A stretch of DNA of 64,000 nucleotides from NCBI RefSeq assembly GCF_011290485.1, contig NZ_CP048029.1, positions 62,001 through 126,000 on the forward strand, read 5' to 3'. Under the pieces are notes generated by a model that was not told where the DNA came from, did not search any database, and was given only the letters and a program-made list of their open reading frames with translations. Both the position numbers and the translations under genes were made by a program. Positions within the stretch are counted from its first letter, which is position 1, and each line of letters opens with the position of its first letter. The stretch comes from Caldichromatium japonicum. GTDB taxonomy: Bacteria > Pseudomonadota > Gammaproteobacteria > Chromatiales > Chromatiaceae. This document shows positions 1-9,662 of the stretch, in pieces.

Positions 1-609
1 TCTCCCGCAAGGTGAAATTCAGCAACAACTGGAAGAAGGCGAAAGCCAGAGTCCAGCGCATTCATTCCCGCATCCGTAATGCCCGCCGCGACTTCCTACA
101 TAAGACCTCGACCGCGATCAGCAAAAACCACGCGATGGTGTGTATCGAGGACTTGCAGGTAGGGAACATGACCAAGTCGGCGGCTGGGACAATCGAACAG
201 CCGGGCAGAAACGTTCGGGGCAAGTCTGGCCTAAACAAGTCCATTCTCGACCAGGGCTGGTTTGAGTTTCGCCGGCAACTGGACTACAAGCTGGCATGGC
301 GGGGTGGCTGGCTCATTGCCGTGCCGCCGCAGAACACAAGCCGCACCTGCCCGTGCTGCGGCCATGTGTCGGCGGACAACCGCCAGACGCAAGATCGGTT
401 CGAGTGCGTGGAATGCGGTTTTGAGGAAAACGCCGATGTGGTCGGCGCGATCAATGTGCTAAGGGCGGGACACGCCCGGTTCGCCTGTGAAGTGAGCGAT
501 GCAATCGGGCCCCAGCAGCAAGAACCCACCGAAGCGGTTCAGGAGCGCTTCAATACCACTCCTGAGCGCCGTTGGAATCCTCGACCTTCAGGCCGGGGAG
601 GATGTCAAC
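1..609 (+). mobile_element. Right part of an IS200/IS605-family element (copy A)
   Basis: Bases 1-609 match 44020-44622 almost base for base, apart from a small divergent stretch near 495-565. They are therefore the right part of the same element, whose left part lies before the window. The right end carries the subterminal hairpin around 580-602 and finishes with GGATGTCAA at about 601-609, after which the two copies diverge. The hairpin is weakened: its left arm reads CCTCGACC, where the other copy has CCCCGGCC. This copy may no longer be recognised by TnpA. It sits just past the 3' end of the transglutaminase gene on the opposite strand. Confidence 0.85.
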
Positions 610-713
610 TTTCCCTTGCATGCGCTGTGGACCGATTGAGCGTGAATCAAACGCGGCGCTTGAGGGCATGCACCAAATCCTTCAGGGTTTCGGGGCCCAC
701 CTTCCCCCCATAG
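3..713 (+). pseudogene. tnpB: TnpB C-terminal part, 5' end outside window, stop codon lost
   Basis: This frame encodes the last two thirds of the RuvC domain of an IS605-type TnpB, an RNA-guided DNA nuclease. The catalytic glutamate in CIEDLQVGN, the four-cysteine zinc ribbon (CPCC ... CVEC) and the final aspartate in ENADVVGAIN are present. The start lies upstream of the window; the GTG at 12 is an internal valine (full copy: SRKVKFSNN). Compared with the full copy at 43365-44579 it has a few substitutions, and its tail changes after CEVS. It loses the normal stop and reads through the right end of the element to 713, adding about 45 unrelated residues. I treat it as a decaying copy; whether it still makes an active protein is unknown. 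Confidence 0.75.
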
Positions 714-2614
714 CGCGCTGGGACATAAAGCCTCAAAAAACCCTCGATCCAGGGTGCAAGCTCTGGTCTTAGGGCCGCCACCCGCCGTCCATAGTCCAGC
801 GGTCCTTCGTGTGCAAGGCGCGGCACCCCTCGGCGCGCCAACTCCTGGCAGAGACGCGCATAAAGCTGCTCCAGCGGGTCCTGGGAGCTGCGCTCGCGCA
901 TCAGGACCAGGAGGATCGTTCCAAGCGTCGAGGAGACGGCTAGGATCATCAGTCCTGCCAGTCCATATTCGCCCCAGTTATCGAACCCCAAGCGTTCGAG
1001 CAGCCGGCGCTGATCCTTGACCGAAAAGTCCAGGACCCAGTTCTGCCAGGTCGCCTCTAGGGTATCGGCAAACAGACGCAGGTTGCGCGCCCAGCGCACC
1101 AGACCGGTCGGGGCCTCGAGTTCTAGTCGCACAGGTCTAGGGCTTAAAAGGCGCGCCCCCGCGCGGCGGTCGATGCGCCTGGGATCGACGGCAGCGGTCG
1201 GATCGACCCGCACCCAGCCGCGCCCACGGATCGCAATCTCGACCCAGGCGTGCGCATCCGATTGGCGCACCAGGGTATAGCCGCCGAGGGTGTTCTCCTC
1301 GCCTCCGAGATACCCCAGGATCACCCGCGCGGGGATCCCAGCTAGACGCATCAGGATGGCAAAACTGCTCGCATAATGTTCGCAATAGCCGCTTCTGGTC
1401 TCGAACAAAAATCCATCGATCGGATTGGCCCCGAGCGGCGGCGGGATCAGGGTGTAATGGAACGCCTCGCGGTTAAAATAGACGAGCGCCTGTTGGACCA
1501 CCGCCCAGTCGTCTGGGTGTTCGACCCGCCAGCCCTCGACCAGGCGGCGCATGCGCGGGGTGACGACCCAGGCAGGCACCGCCAGCGCCAGGGCGCGCGC
1601 CGCCTCGCCCGGTTCGGCGGTGCGATAGTCCAGGGCCGAGGTTAGGCGATAGCGTTTGAGCACAGAGACCGGCTGATCGGCGATGAGCTGGTGTTCGGGG
1701 CCGAGGATTGAACCTTCGGGGGCAGCGAGCGGTAGGTCCAAGGCAAACAGCCAACGTTGGTCGGTCGGCTCGAGGACGATCTCATAGGCGATGGGGCGAT
1801 CCGAGTTGATCAAGGGCGCCGGGCTTGGGGTCGGCGATGTGCCCTGGGTCCAGCGCCTGCCGTCGGTCTGCCACAGCACCAGTGCACGCCAATAGAGCCG
1901 CTCGGTCGACGGTCGTTCTCCGGCAAAGCGCACCCGAAAGGCCGGCTCGTCGTTGAGTACGAGTTCGCTCAGGTTTCCAGGCTCGAGGCTCTCGGTGAGC
2001 CCGCTTGTCCCCTTGGACTGTTCTGGGCCCAGGTTCCATAGCGGCGCATCCAGGCGGGGGAAAAGCACGAACAAGACCAGGGTCAGGGGGGCGGACTGGA
2101 GGGCGAGTTGGGTGCCGATGCGCGCCGCGGTTTTTAACCCCGCATCTGGCAGACCGCCCTGGAGCTCAATCAGGAGCACGACCAAGGCAAAGGCGATGAG
2201 GGCTACATAGAGGGTGGTGAAAAACGAGTCCTCGAAGAGAAACAAGACAGCACAGACAAAGCCCGAGAGGATCAGGACCAGGCGCAGATCGCGCCTGCCA
2301 TCGAGTTCCAACAGTTTGAGCGCCAGCATGCTGAGCAACAGGGCCGAACCACCGTCCCGCCCGTTGAGTGTGTGATAGGCCGCAAGACAGTTGGCGATCC
2401 CCGCAAATGCCAAGAGCGCCCGCAGCCAAGGATTGGGCAGGGCCGCAGGCCAGCGCAGGGCGATGAACCTCACCCCTAAGACCAGGGCGAGAAAGGCGAG
2501 GATCTGCGGTTCGAGATGGTGGATAAAGGGCGCGCAGGCGGCTGAGACCAGGAGGCTTGCCCCGAGGATCTGCCGACGTTCGGGCCGCTCAAGCGGATGC
2601 TTGACCTTGTTCAT
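647..2614 (-). CDS. TgpA-type membrane transglutaminase-like protein
   Basis: A 655-residue membrane protein of the TgpA family: an N-terminal block of hydrophobic segments (about residues 15-190), a periplasmic transglutaminase-like domain and a C-terminal DUF4129-like tail. The catalytic triad is visible as Cys411 (SGYCEHYA), His455 (DAHAWVE) and Asp471 (RVDPTAA). In Pseudomonas a homologue is essential and probably acts on the cell envelope; its substrate is not known. I chose the ATG at 2614 (MNKVKHPL) because it overlaps the end of the DUF58 gene by 26 bases and is followed at once by the first membrane segment; the open frame continues upstream to 2728 with poor sequence. Last gene of the moxR-DUF58-tgpA operon. 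Confidence 0.87.
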   Translation of the reverse strand: MNKVKHPLERPERRQILGASLLVSAACAPFIHHLEPQILAFLALVLGVRFIALRWPAALPNPWLRALLAFAGIANCLAAYHTLNGRDGGSALLLSMLALKLLELDGRRDLRLVLILSGFVCAVLFLFEDSFFTTLYVALIAFALVVLLIELQGGLPDAGLKTAARIGTQLALQSAPLTLVLFVLFPRLDAPLWNLGPEQSKGTSGLTESLEPGNLSELVLNDEPAFRVRFAGERPSTERLYWRALVLWQTDGRRWTQGTSPTPSPAPLINSDRPIAYEIVLEPTDQRWLFALDLPLAAPEGSILGPEHQLIADQPVSVLKRYRLTSALDYRTAEPGEAARALALAVPAWVVTPRMRRLVEGWRVEHPDDWAVVQQALVYFNREAFHYTLIPPPLGANPIDGFLFETRSGYCEHYASSFAILMRLAGIPARVILGYLGGEENTLGGYTLVRQSDAHAWVEIAIRGRGWVRVDPTAAVDPRRIDRRAGARLLSPRPVRLELEAPTGLVRWARNLRLFADTLEATWQNWVLDFSVKDQRRLLERLGFDNWGEYGLAGLMILAVSSTLGTILLVLMRERSSQDPLEQLYARLCQELARRGVPRLAHEGPLDYGRRVAALRPELAPWIEGFLRLYVPARYGGKVGPETLKDLVHALKRRV

Positions 2615-3575
2615 AGCCGAACAGCGCCAGATGGATAAGACAACGCTCGGTATGCTCTGGCCCCTGACTGACCGGTTCGACGACCCCGGGCAGGCGCAGG
2701 CCGAAGCGGGTCGAGGTGGTGCTGGCATCCAACACCTGGCGCGTCAGGAGGTTTAAACGCAGCTCGCTGTCTGCGGCATTGATCGCCGACCAATCGATCC
2801 AGACCTCCTGCCCCTGTTCGCCGCCATATTGCTTGACCCACAGCCCTCGCTCGCGGGCGAATGCCTTCCAATCGACCTGTTTCAGGGGATCGCCCGGGCG
2901 ATAGGGGCGCACCCCGAGATAGTCCTCGGCCTCCTCGTGGCGGGCGCGCTGGGGTTGGTGCCCATCGCCGGCATCGTGTCCAGGTTCAGGGGCGGTAGGT
3001 GCAGGGCGCGGATAGACCAGGGTCTTGGCGGGGGTGGCGACCAGGGCCCAGGCGCAAAAAAGCCCCAGGGGATAGCCGGTCTCGACCCGGACCTCTTGTA
3101 GCCTCAGCCAGCCGCGCCGCTCGGCGGGGACCTGAAGCTTGATCGCCGTCTGTTCCTCGGGGGCGAGTGCGACCGGTGCTGCCTGTTCACCTCGATAAAG
3201 GATCCTCAGGTCATAGCGGGGACGCCTGGCGGCATAGAGACAGACCTCAAAACGTGCGTTTTCCCCTACAAAGACCGCAGGTCCACCCCGCGCCTGGACC
3301 GCAAGCCCCCGCAGGTTGAACCAAGTGTGATGCATGGCGACGATCCCGACGGCGGCAAGAAAAAAGGTCAGAAGCAGCCCCAGATTGTTTTGGTAATTGA
3401 GCGAACCCAAAAGCATCGCCATGAGCACTACCCCATATAACAGCCCGGTGCGGGTGGGCAGGATATAGATTCGACTGCCCCCGATCAGCGCCATACCATC
3501 CGATCCTGGTTGGACGCGACGCAGGAGGCCGTCAAAATAACGCTGGGCGCGCGCGTTGAGGCTCAAGGCGGTCAT
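2589..3575 (-). CDS. DUF58 domain protein
   Basis: A 328-residue protein with two hydrophobic segments near residues 44-85 and the DUF58 signature at about 219-262, seen as GVRPYRPGDPLKQVDWKAFA followed by QGQEVWIDW. DUF58 proteins are von Willebrand-A-like partners of MoxR AAA+ ATPases, and the gene order moxR-DUF58-transglutaminase is widespread in proteobacteria. The ATG overlaps the moxR stop by four bases (ATGA at 3572-3575), and the 3' end overlaps the next gene, so the three are probably translationally coupled. The exact biochemical role is not established; assembly or remodelling of envelope complexes is the usual guess. Confidence 0.9.
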   Translation of the reverse strand: MTALSLNARAQRYFDGLLRRVQPGSDGMALIGGSRIYILPTRTGLLYGVVLMAMLLGSLNYQNNLGLLLTFFLAAVGIVAMHHTWFNLRGLAVQARGGPAVFVGENARFEVCLYAARRPRYDLRILYRGEQAAPVALAPEEQTAIKLQVPAERRGWLRLQEVRVETGYPLGLFCAWALVATPAKTLVYPRPAPTAPEPGHDAGDGHQPQRARHEEAEDYLGVRPYRPGDPLKQVDWKAFARERGLWVKQYGGEQGQEVWIDWSAINAADSELRLNLLTRQVLDASTTSTRFGLRLPGVVEPVSQGPEHTERCLIHLALFGYEQGQASA

Positions 3576-4519
3576 ACCGGCACCTGTTCGAGGATGAACC
3601 GCGCCACTTCTTCGCTCCCTAGCCGCTGCCCGGGCTCGCCGCCGATCAATCTGTGCACTGCGACTGCAGGCAAGATCGCCTGGACGTCCTCGGGGATGAC
3701 ATAATCGCGCCCCTCGAGCAGGGCCCAGGACTTGGCAGCATACAGCAACCCCAGCCCAGCTCGCGGCGATAGGCCATAGGCGAATTGGCCCGAACGGCGG
3801 GTGAATTGCAGGATCGCGTGCACATAGTCGATGATGGAGGGCGCGGCATGGACGCGGGTCACTGCGCCCTGAAGCTCAATCAGCTCAGCAGGGCTAAGTG
3901 CGGGTTGTAAACGCGCAAGCAAGGCACGCCGATCCTCGCCTGCAAGGAGCGCCTTTTCCTGCTCAGTCTCTGGATAGCCCAGATGGATGCGCATCAAGAA
4001 TCGATCGAGCTGGGACTCGGGCAAAGGGAAGGTGCCGATCTGAAACAAGGGATTTTGGGTGGCGATCACAAAGAACGGCTCGGGCAAGGGATAGGTCTTG
4101 CCCTCGACCGTGACCTGGCGCTCCTCCATCGCCTCAAGCAAGGCGCTTTGCGCCTTGGGGGTGGCGCGATTGATCTCATCGGCTAGGACCAATTGGGCAA
4201 AGATCGGCCCAGGGTGAAACTCGAAGCGCTCGGCAGCCCGATCATAGACCGAGACCCCGATCACATCGGCGGGCAAAAGGTCGCTGGTGAATTGGATGCG
4301 CGAGTATTCAAGCCCGAGCAGACGCGCCAAGAGATGGGCAAGTGTCGTCTTGCCTACCCCGGGTAGGTCTTCGATCAGCAGATGACCGCGCGCCAAGAGA
4401 CAGGCCAGGCTCAAACGCAGCTCGCGCCCTTTGCCGAGGATGACGGTTGCGGCCTCGGCGAGGAGCTGGTCGGCGAGCACGCGGCGGGGGGGTTGCGGTT
4501 TAGGCGACAGAAGCATCAT
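3572..4519 (-). CDS. MoxR-family AAA+ ATPase
   Basis: A 315-residue AAA+ ATPase of the MoxR class, which works as a chaperone-like motor for maturation of partner proteins. Walker A is GVGKT at 54-58, Walker B is LVLADEINRA at 110-119, sensor 1 is ATQNP at 153-157, and an arginine-finger segment LDRF follows near 171-174. It is the first gene of the operon with DUF58 and the transglutaminase, and is divergent from mnmG with about 90 bases between the starts. The start is the ATG at 4519 (MMLLSPKP); the second Met codon one position on is an equally possible start. Confidence 0.93.
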   Translation of the reverse strand: MMLLSPKPQPPRRVLADQLLAEAATVILGKGRELRLSLACLLARGHLLIEDLPGVGKTTLAHLLARLLGLEYSRIQFTSDLLPADVIGVSVYDRAAERFEFHPGPIFAQLVLADEINRATPKAQSALLEAMEERQVTVEGKTYPLPEPFFVIATQNPLFQIGTFPLPESQLDRFLMRIHLGYPETEQEKALLAGEDRRALLARLQPALSPAELIELQGAVTRVHAAPSIIDYVHAILQFTRRSGQFAYGLSPRAGLGLLYAAKSWALLEGRDYVIPEDVQAILPAVAVHRLIGGEPGQRLGSEEVARFILEQVPV

Positions 4520-4609
4520 TGTTTATCCAGAAGGGCTTGGGGGCTGCCGGTTGGGTGCGCAATAGGCATCCTTAAGAATTGAGGCCCATTGATCTATCGA
4601 CAAGATCCC

Positions 4610-6484
4610 ATGTTGGCAAGTACAGAATACGATGTCATCGTGGTCGGCGGCGGTCACGCCGGGACCGAGGCGGCCTTGGCCGCAGCGCGCTGTGGGGCGC
4701 ACACCCTGCTTCTCACCCACAATATCGAGACCCTAGGGCAGATGAGCTGTAACCCGGCGATCGGCGGGATCGGCAAGGGTCATCTGGTCAAAGAGATCGA
4801 TGCCCTGGGGGGGCTGATGGGGCGCGCCGCCGATCGCGCGGGGATCCAGTTTCGCATCCTCAACGCCAGCAAGGGGCCGGCAGTGCGTGCCACTCGCGCC
4901 CAGGCCGACCGCCAGCTCTACAAGGCAGCGGTGCGCGCGGCACTCGAGAATCAACCTGGGCTGTGGATCTTTCAACAGGCGGTCGATGATCTGGTCGTTG
5001 CGGGCGAGCGGGTAGTCGGGGTGCGCACCCAGATGGGGCTTGAGTTTTGCGCCCGCGCTGTCGTGCTTACCGTCGGGACCTTCTTGGCAGGGCGTATCCA
5101 TATCGGGCTCGCCAACTATGAAGGGGGACGTGCAGGTGACCCGCCCGCTAACCGGCTCGCTCAGCGTCTGCGCGAACTTCCCTTGCGCGTCAGCAGGCTT
5201 AAGACCGGCACCCCCCCGCGCATCGATGCCCGCACCATCGATTACAGTCGCCTCAAGGAACAGCCTGGCGATGTACCTGTGCCGGTCTTTTCGCTCATGG
5301 GGCGACCCGAGGACCATCCCCCCCAGGTCAGTTGCTATATCACCCACACCACCGAGCGCACCCATGAGATCATCCGCTCGGGCCTTTCACGCTCGCCGCT
5401 TTATACGGGGGTGATCGAAGGGGTTGGGCCGCGCTATTGCCCCTCGATCGAGGACAAGGTGGTGCGCTTTGCTGATAAGCCCACGCATCAAATCTTTCTC
5501 GAGCCAGAGGGACTCAACAGCCGCGAGGTCTATCCCAATGGGATCTCGACGAGCCTGCCCTTTGACATCCAGGAGGCGATGGTGCGCTCGATCCCTGGGC
5601 TCGAACGCGCCCATCTCGTCCGCCCTGGTTATGCAATCGAGTATGACTTTTTTGACCCTAGGGACCTCAAGCCATCGCTTGAGACGCGCGCCATCCAGGG
5701 GCTCTTTTTCGCTGGTCAGATCAATGGGACCACAGGATATGAAGAGGCCGCGGCGCAGGGCTTGGTGGCGGGTTTAAACGCCGCGCTCCAGGTCCAGGGG
5801 CGCGAGCCTTGGGTCCCCCGGCGCGACGAGTGCTATATCGGCGTGTTGATCGACGACCTCATCACTCGCGGTACCAATGAGCCCTATCGGATGTTTACCA
5901 GCCGCGCCGAGTATCGCCTCCTGTTGCGCGAGGACAACGCCGATCTGCGCCTGACCGAGCTTGGGCGCAAACTGGGTCTAGTCGGGGACGAACAATGGCA
6001 GTTTTTTGAGCGCAAACGCGAGGCGATCGAGCGCGAGAGAAGTCGCCTCTCTGAGACCTGGGTGCGACCCGAGCGCCTCGACCCGCAGCAGATGATCGCG
6101 GTGTTGGGAGAGCCGCTGCGCCGCGAGATCCGCGCCCTCGATCTCTTGGCGCGTCCGACGATGGACCATGCCAAGCTCTGCGCCCTCATCGGTGAACCGC
6201 CTGAGCCACTCTCGCCCCAGGTCATCGAACAGCTCGAGATCCAGGCCCGCTATGTTGGTTATATCGAGCGCAGCCGCACCGAGATCGAGCGCAACCGCGC
6301 CCAGGAATCAAGGCCCATCCCCTTCGACTTCGACTTCAACCAGGTGCGGGGGTTGTCAAACGAGGTGCGCGAAAAGCTCAGTCGGGTGCGTCCCCAGACC
6401 ATCGGTCAAGCGGCACGTATCCCTGGGGTTACCCCCGCAGCGATCGCCCTGTTGTTGATCCACCTCAAGCGGCTAGCTGCCTGA
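4610..6484 (+). CDS. mnmG: tRNA uridine-34 carboxymethylaminomethyl-modification enzyme MnmG (GidA)
   Basis: A 624-residue FAD-dependent enzyme which, with MnmE, installs the cmnm5 group on wobble uridine 34 of several tRNAs. The FAD-binding motif [11 protein letters not shown] is at 12-22, followed by the MnmG hallmark segment [20 protein letters not shown] and the conserved [15 protein letters not shown] region. Length matches the family (about 630). I start at the ATG at 4610 ([10 protein letters not shown]), which aligns with the family N-terminus; an in-frame TTG at 4589 would add seven residues. No rsmG or parA is seen next to it, so it stands apart from the common gidA-gidB-parAB cluster. 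Confidence 0.96.
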   Translation: MLASTEYDVIVVGGGHAGTEAALAAARCGAHTLLLTHNIETLGQMSCNPAIGGIGKGHLVKEIDALGGLMGRAADRAGIQFRILNASKGPAVRATRAQADRQLYKAAVRAALENQPGLWIFQQAVDDLVVAGERVVGVRTQMGLEFCARAVVLTVGTFLAGRIHIGLANYEGGRAGDPPANRLAQRLRELPLRVSRLKTGTPPRIDARTIDYSRLKEQPGDVPVPVFSLMGRPEDHPPQVSCYITHTTERTHEIIRSGLSRSPLYTGVIEGVGPRYCPSIEDKVVRFADKPTHQIFLEPEGLNSREVYPNGISTSLPFDIQEAMVRSIPGLERAHLVRPGYAIEYDFFDPRDLKPSLETRAIQGLFFAGQINGTTGYEEAAAQGLVAGLNAALQVQGREPWVPRRDECYIGVLIDDLITRGTNEPYRMFTSRAEYRLLLREDNADLRLTELGRKLGLVGDEQWQFFERKREAIERERSRLSETWVRPERLDPQQMIAVLGEPLRREIRALDLLARPTMDHAKLCALIGEPPEPLSPQVIEQLEIQARYVGYIERSRTEIERNRAQESRPIPFDFDFNQVRGLSNEVREKLSRVRPQTIGQAARIPGVTPAAIALLLIHLKRLAA

Positions 6485-6515
6485 GGTCATGACCTAGACC
6501 TTGAACTGGACCCGA

Positions 6516-7529
6516 TCAGAAGGGCTCTTGGCCGGTGATCCTGAGCATGAGGCGCCGACCCTCGGAGACCCCATAGGCCTCTTCATGCAGGCTCTGTAAA
6601 AATTTAAGCTCCTCCCAGGCCTCTGGCGTCCAGGTCTCTGTGGTAAACGACTCGCCGAAGATGAGCTGGCGAAAGACGATGTCAAAGGCCTCGGCATCGC
6701 CCCAAGCAGTGATCAGATAATTCATTGCCTCCGGGAAGCCGAGTTCCAAGGCCGAACGCGTATCCTTGGCCAGGATGATCTGGGCTGGGATTGCCACCGC
6801 CGGCGGGTATTGATAATCGGACGGAAGTGGGCCCTTCTCGTCGGGGATCTGGGCTAGCAGCCATTGGGTCCAGTTACGCAGGGCACTCTCGAGATGCTCG
6901 AACTCCACGGTGAGGAGATAGGCCGACGTTCCATCGGGGTTTTGTTTTGGCTCGCTGGTTAGTACCCGCGCCCGCAGATTCAGGCGTGCACGCTGGGGGA
7001 CTCCATTGAAACGTAGCCCAAGGCTCTGTCCCGGCATGAAAGCGGCAGGAGTACTGATCAATAGCCGACCACTGGCGATATTGACGAGCGCTGCACGCCA
7101 CTCATCGAACGTCTTGATCATGACCTCGATCATCGCGGCCAACGGCTGAGGTTCCAGGGTGCGGTTGGCAGCATCCTGTTCCCGTATCCTGCCCAGTAAA
7201 CGCTCCAGCCGGTTATGATCGGTCAGAGACAGGCGGCGAAACCTGAGGGCCACGAGACATTGACCGCCTCCGCCAGGCTTTTGGCGCAGAAGCTGGGCCT
7301 CGATCTGGATCCTGTCTTGTTGCTCCCAGGGCAGCCATAGCTGGACCAACTGGTTGTTGGTTGGCAACATACCTTTAGTCTGACAGAGCGCACCACCCCA
7401 GGAGAGATCGAGCAAGACCGCGCGGCGGGGCTGCTCTTCACCTTTACATTGGAGCTGAACCGGCAATTGGACATGTAGACGCGCCTGGGCGCGGCGTTCG
7501 AATGAGGATTGCGTTTCCTCAGCAGGCAT
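6516..7529 (-). CDS. PilZ-domain protein with a second PilZ-like repeat
   Basis: A 337-residue cytoplasmic protein. Residues 8-118 form a PilZ domain with the c-di-GMP contact motifs RRxxxR (ERRAQAR, 11-17) and DLSWGG (41-46). A second region, about 145-225, has the PilZ-like pattern VNIASGRLLIST but lacks the arginine motif, so it probably does not bind the nucleotide. The last 110 residues are not recognised. A plausible role is a c-di-GMP receptor controlling motility or polysaccharide production. I prefer the ATG at 7529 (MPAEETQ); an in-frame ATG at 7553 adds eight residues. The gene converges on mnmG with 31 bases between the stops. A diguanylate cyclase is encoded 30 kb away in this window. 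Confidence 0.8.
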   Translation of the reverse strand: MPAEETQSSFERRAQARLHVQLPVQLQCKGEEQPRRAVLLDLSWGGALCQTKGMLPTNNQLVQLWLPWEQQDRIQIEAQLLRQKPGGGGQCLVALRFRRLSLTDHNRLERLLGRIREQDAANRTLEPQPLAAMIEVMIKTFDEWRAALVNIASGRLLISTPAAFMPGQSLGLRFNGVPQRARLNLRARVLTSEPKQNPDGTSAYLLTVEFEHLESALRNWTQWLLAQIPDEKGPLPSDYQYPPAVAIPAQIILAKDTRSALELGFPEAMNYLITAWGDAEAFDIVFRQLIFGESFTTETWTPEAWEELKFLQSLHEEAYGVSEGRRLMLRITGQEPF

Positions 7530-7723
7530 GTGAGCGGGCCCCCCGGCAAGCATGGATCAATGATCGGTACAGAGACCAAGCTGAACACCTGTCGGCATCC
7601 CTGCCTGGACTCTGGATGCAAAGGCTCCAGGCAAGGGTATCAACCCTGGCTTAGTCTGCTCACAGAGCTTAGCACAGGTTGAACCTGCTGAGCGGCAAAG
7701 GACCAGGAGGTCCTCTGCCTTTA

Positions 7724-8483
7724 GATTAAGAAACACATGCTTTTGAAATTGAGTGAGCTGTCCAGATGTCGTGGGCATGGAAAGACGAGACATGAGATTG
7801 CTGTCGTTTGCGGCGCGCGAAGAGCGGCGGCGTGGCTGGACGTATGAAGCGATAGGCGCGCAGAGGGGATTGTTGGGCGCAGGGGTGTTCGACATCTGCA
7901 AAGGCTATGGGCGCGAAGGGGCCCAAGGGCTCAAGGAAAGGTGGGTGAGAAGCGGGCGCTGTTGGCGGAGCAGGACGCCCAGATACGCAAGCTCATGTGC
8001 GACGGGACACCGGATCAGCTGAAGCTGCCGTTTGCGCTGTGGAGCCGGCAGGCGGTGCGGCAGTTGATCCTCGACCGTTTTGGCATCGAGCTCAGGCCGC
8101 AGGGGGAGGGCAAGTACATGGCGCGCTGGGGATTGACGCCCCAGAAACCGATTCGGCGCGCCTATGAGCAAAGCCCGCCGGCGGGCAAGACGTCCGAGAT
8201 TCGCGTCACGCACCGTCGCGAAGGCCTGTCGGTGATCTCGACGCTGACCAACCGCGGCAAGGTGCCTTGGAAGGCGTTCGCGGGGGCGATGAACGCCGAC
8301 ATCCTGATCGACTTCATGAAGCGGCTCGTCAAGGACGCCAGGGGCAAGAAGATCTTCCTCATCCTCGACAACCTGCGCGTGCATCACACCAAGCCAGTCA
8401 AGGCGTGGCTGGCTGCATGCGCTACTTCCAGCATCCCAAGCTCCGTGATGCCGCGTAATACAAGTTCATTGGTTTCGGATCAA
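7724..8483. mobile_element. Defective IS630-like element (copy A)
   Basis: The element shares its ends and most of its interior with 57174-57890. It lies between two TA dinucleotides (7722-7723 and 8484-8485), as expected for IS630/Tc1-type insertion at TA. The left end begins GATTAAGAAACACATG and the right end finishes TTCGGATCAA. Two internal deletions are visible when the copies are compared: one removes the region around the first catalytic aspartate (junction near 8183), and one removes about 170 bases near 8420 between two copies of CATGCGC. The element is therefore unable to encode its own transposase. Confidence 0.8.
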
Positions 8484-8486
8484 TAG
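7753..8486 (+). pseudogene. IS630-family transposase, frameshifted and internally deleted
   Basis: The N-terminal helix-turn-helix part (residues like AAREERRRGWTYEAIGAQRG) is read from 7753 to about 7935. The frame then shifts, and the rest (EKRALLAEQDAQIRKLM ... WSRQAVRQLI ... KYMARWGLTPQKP) is read from 7941. The DDE core keeps the second aspartate in IFLILDNLRVHH but lacks the segment with the first one and the C-terminal segment with the final acidic residue, both present or partly present in other family members. The remains run to the TAG at 8484-8486. Dead by at least three independent lesions. Confidence 0.85.
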
Positions 8487-8490
8487 ATTC

Positions 8491-9594
8491 ATGCGCATTG
8501 CCTGTTTTTTTGCGACCTCCGGGCATAGCGGCGTCGATCGCTTGGCGCGTCATCTGTTGCCAGCGCTGGCGCGCCGCGGCTATCAGGTGGATCTGCTCAA
8601 GATACGCAACCATGGGCCAGAGCTTGCGGCCGACACCCCTGGCCTAAGGGTCCTGGACCTCGGGGTCAGACACACCCTCACTGCCCTGCCGGGGCTCATC
8701 GCCTATCTCAAACGCGCGCAGCCAGATGTGCTGCTTACAGACAAGGATCGGGTCAACCGCCTGGCCCTAGCCGCGCGCACCATCGCCTCCGTCTCCACGC
8801 GCCTGATCCTGCGCATTGGGACCACGGTCTCGGTAGATCTGGCCTCACGCAATCGGCTCGAGTGCTGGGTCCAGCGCCGATCGATCCGCTTCCTCTATCC
8901 CCTGGCCGATCGGGTCCTAGTCCCAAGTCAAGGGGCCGCCGATGACCTCGCGTGTTATACGGGGCTCGATCGTCGCCATATCCAGGCCGTGCCCTCGCCG
9001 ATCGTACCGGCGAGCTTGTTCGAAAACACCCTTCCGCCCCCAGATCACCCCTGGTTTGCGCCGGGTGAGCCCCCGGTGATCCTAGGGTTGGGTGAGCTTT
9101 GTGCGCGCAAGGACTTTGCGACCCTGATCCGCGCCTTTGCACGTGTGCGCGCCCAGCGCCCTTGTCGTCTCATGATCCTCGGGCGCGGCAGACAACGCGA
9201 GCGTCTGCTGATGCTGACCGCTGAGCTTGGCATGAGCAGGGACGTTGAGTTTCCTGGATTCGTGCCAGGCCCCTATGCCTATCTTGACCATGCCCGCTTG
9301 TTCGTCTTGAGTTCCCGCTGGGAGGGGCTTCCCTTCGCCCTGGTCGAGGCCCTGGCCGTCGGCACCCCAGCGGTCGCCACGGATTGTCCCAGCGGTCCGC
9401 GCGAGGTGTTAGAGGGCGGGCGTTACGGGCGATTGGTGCCGGTGGGCGATGATTGCGCCCTCGCCGAGGCGATCGACGCGACCTTAGATGCCCCCCTCCC
9501 GCGTGCGGTCTTGCAACAAACGGCGCGTCGCTTTGAGATCGAATCGGCGACCAGCGCCTATCTCGAGGCGATGGGGCTGCCCGAGCGGTTATAA
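8491..9594 (+). CDS. GT4-family glycosyltransferase
   Basis: A 367-residue GT-B fold glycosyltransferase. The C-terminal donor-binding half has the EX7E motif (Glu278 and Glu286, in SSRWEGLPFALVEALAVG) followed by ATDCPSGPREVL, typical of GT4 enzymes building lipopolysaccharide or other surface glycans. The N-terminus (MRIACFFATSGHSGVDRLAR) has the glycine-rich acceptor loop. It is about the same length as the enzyme at 11751-12881 and shares blocks such as DHPWFAPG and CPSGPRE, so the two look like paralogues. The start codon lies only seven bases past the end of the IS630-like remnant, and no good ribosome site is visible, so its expression may have been altered by the insertion. Sugar substrates cannot be told from sequence. 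Confidence 0.9.
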   Translation: MRIACFFATSGHSGVDRLARHLLPALARRGYQVDLLKIRNHGPELAADTPGLRVLDLGVRHTLTALPGLIAYLKRAQPDVLLTDKDRVNRLALAARTIASVSTRLILRIGTTVSVDLASRNRLECWVQRRSIRFLYPLADRVLVPSQGAADDLACYTGLDRRHIQAVPSPIVPASLFENTLPPPDHPWFAPGEPPVILGLGELCARKDFATLIRAFARVRAQRPCRLMILGRGRQRERLLMLTAELGMSRDVEFPGFVPGPYAYLDHARLFVLSSRWEGLPFALVEALAVGTPAVATDCPSGPREVLEGGRYGRLVPVGDDCALAEAIDATLDAPLPRAVLQQTARRFEIESATSAYLEAMGLPERL

Positions 9595-9603
9595 CCAAAG
9601 CGA

Positions 9604-9629
9604 GCGAGATCCTCTAAAGGGCATCTCGC
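9604..9629. terminator. Hairpin between convergent genes
   Basis: GCGAGAT at 9604-9610 pairs with ATCTCGC at 9623-9629 across a 12-base loop. It lies between the stop of the glycosyltransferase and the stop of the O-antigen-ligase-like gene, where a bidirectional terminator would be expected. There is no strong T-run on either side, so the assignment is tentative. Confidence 0.45.
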
Positions 9630-9662
9630 ATAAATGAACCAACGTGCGCAGGGTCACGACAC

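Noticed and set aside
6484..6495. AGGTCATGACCT palindrome between mnmG and the PilZ gene
   Set aside because: Too short and without loop or T-run to call a terminator.
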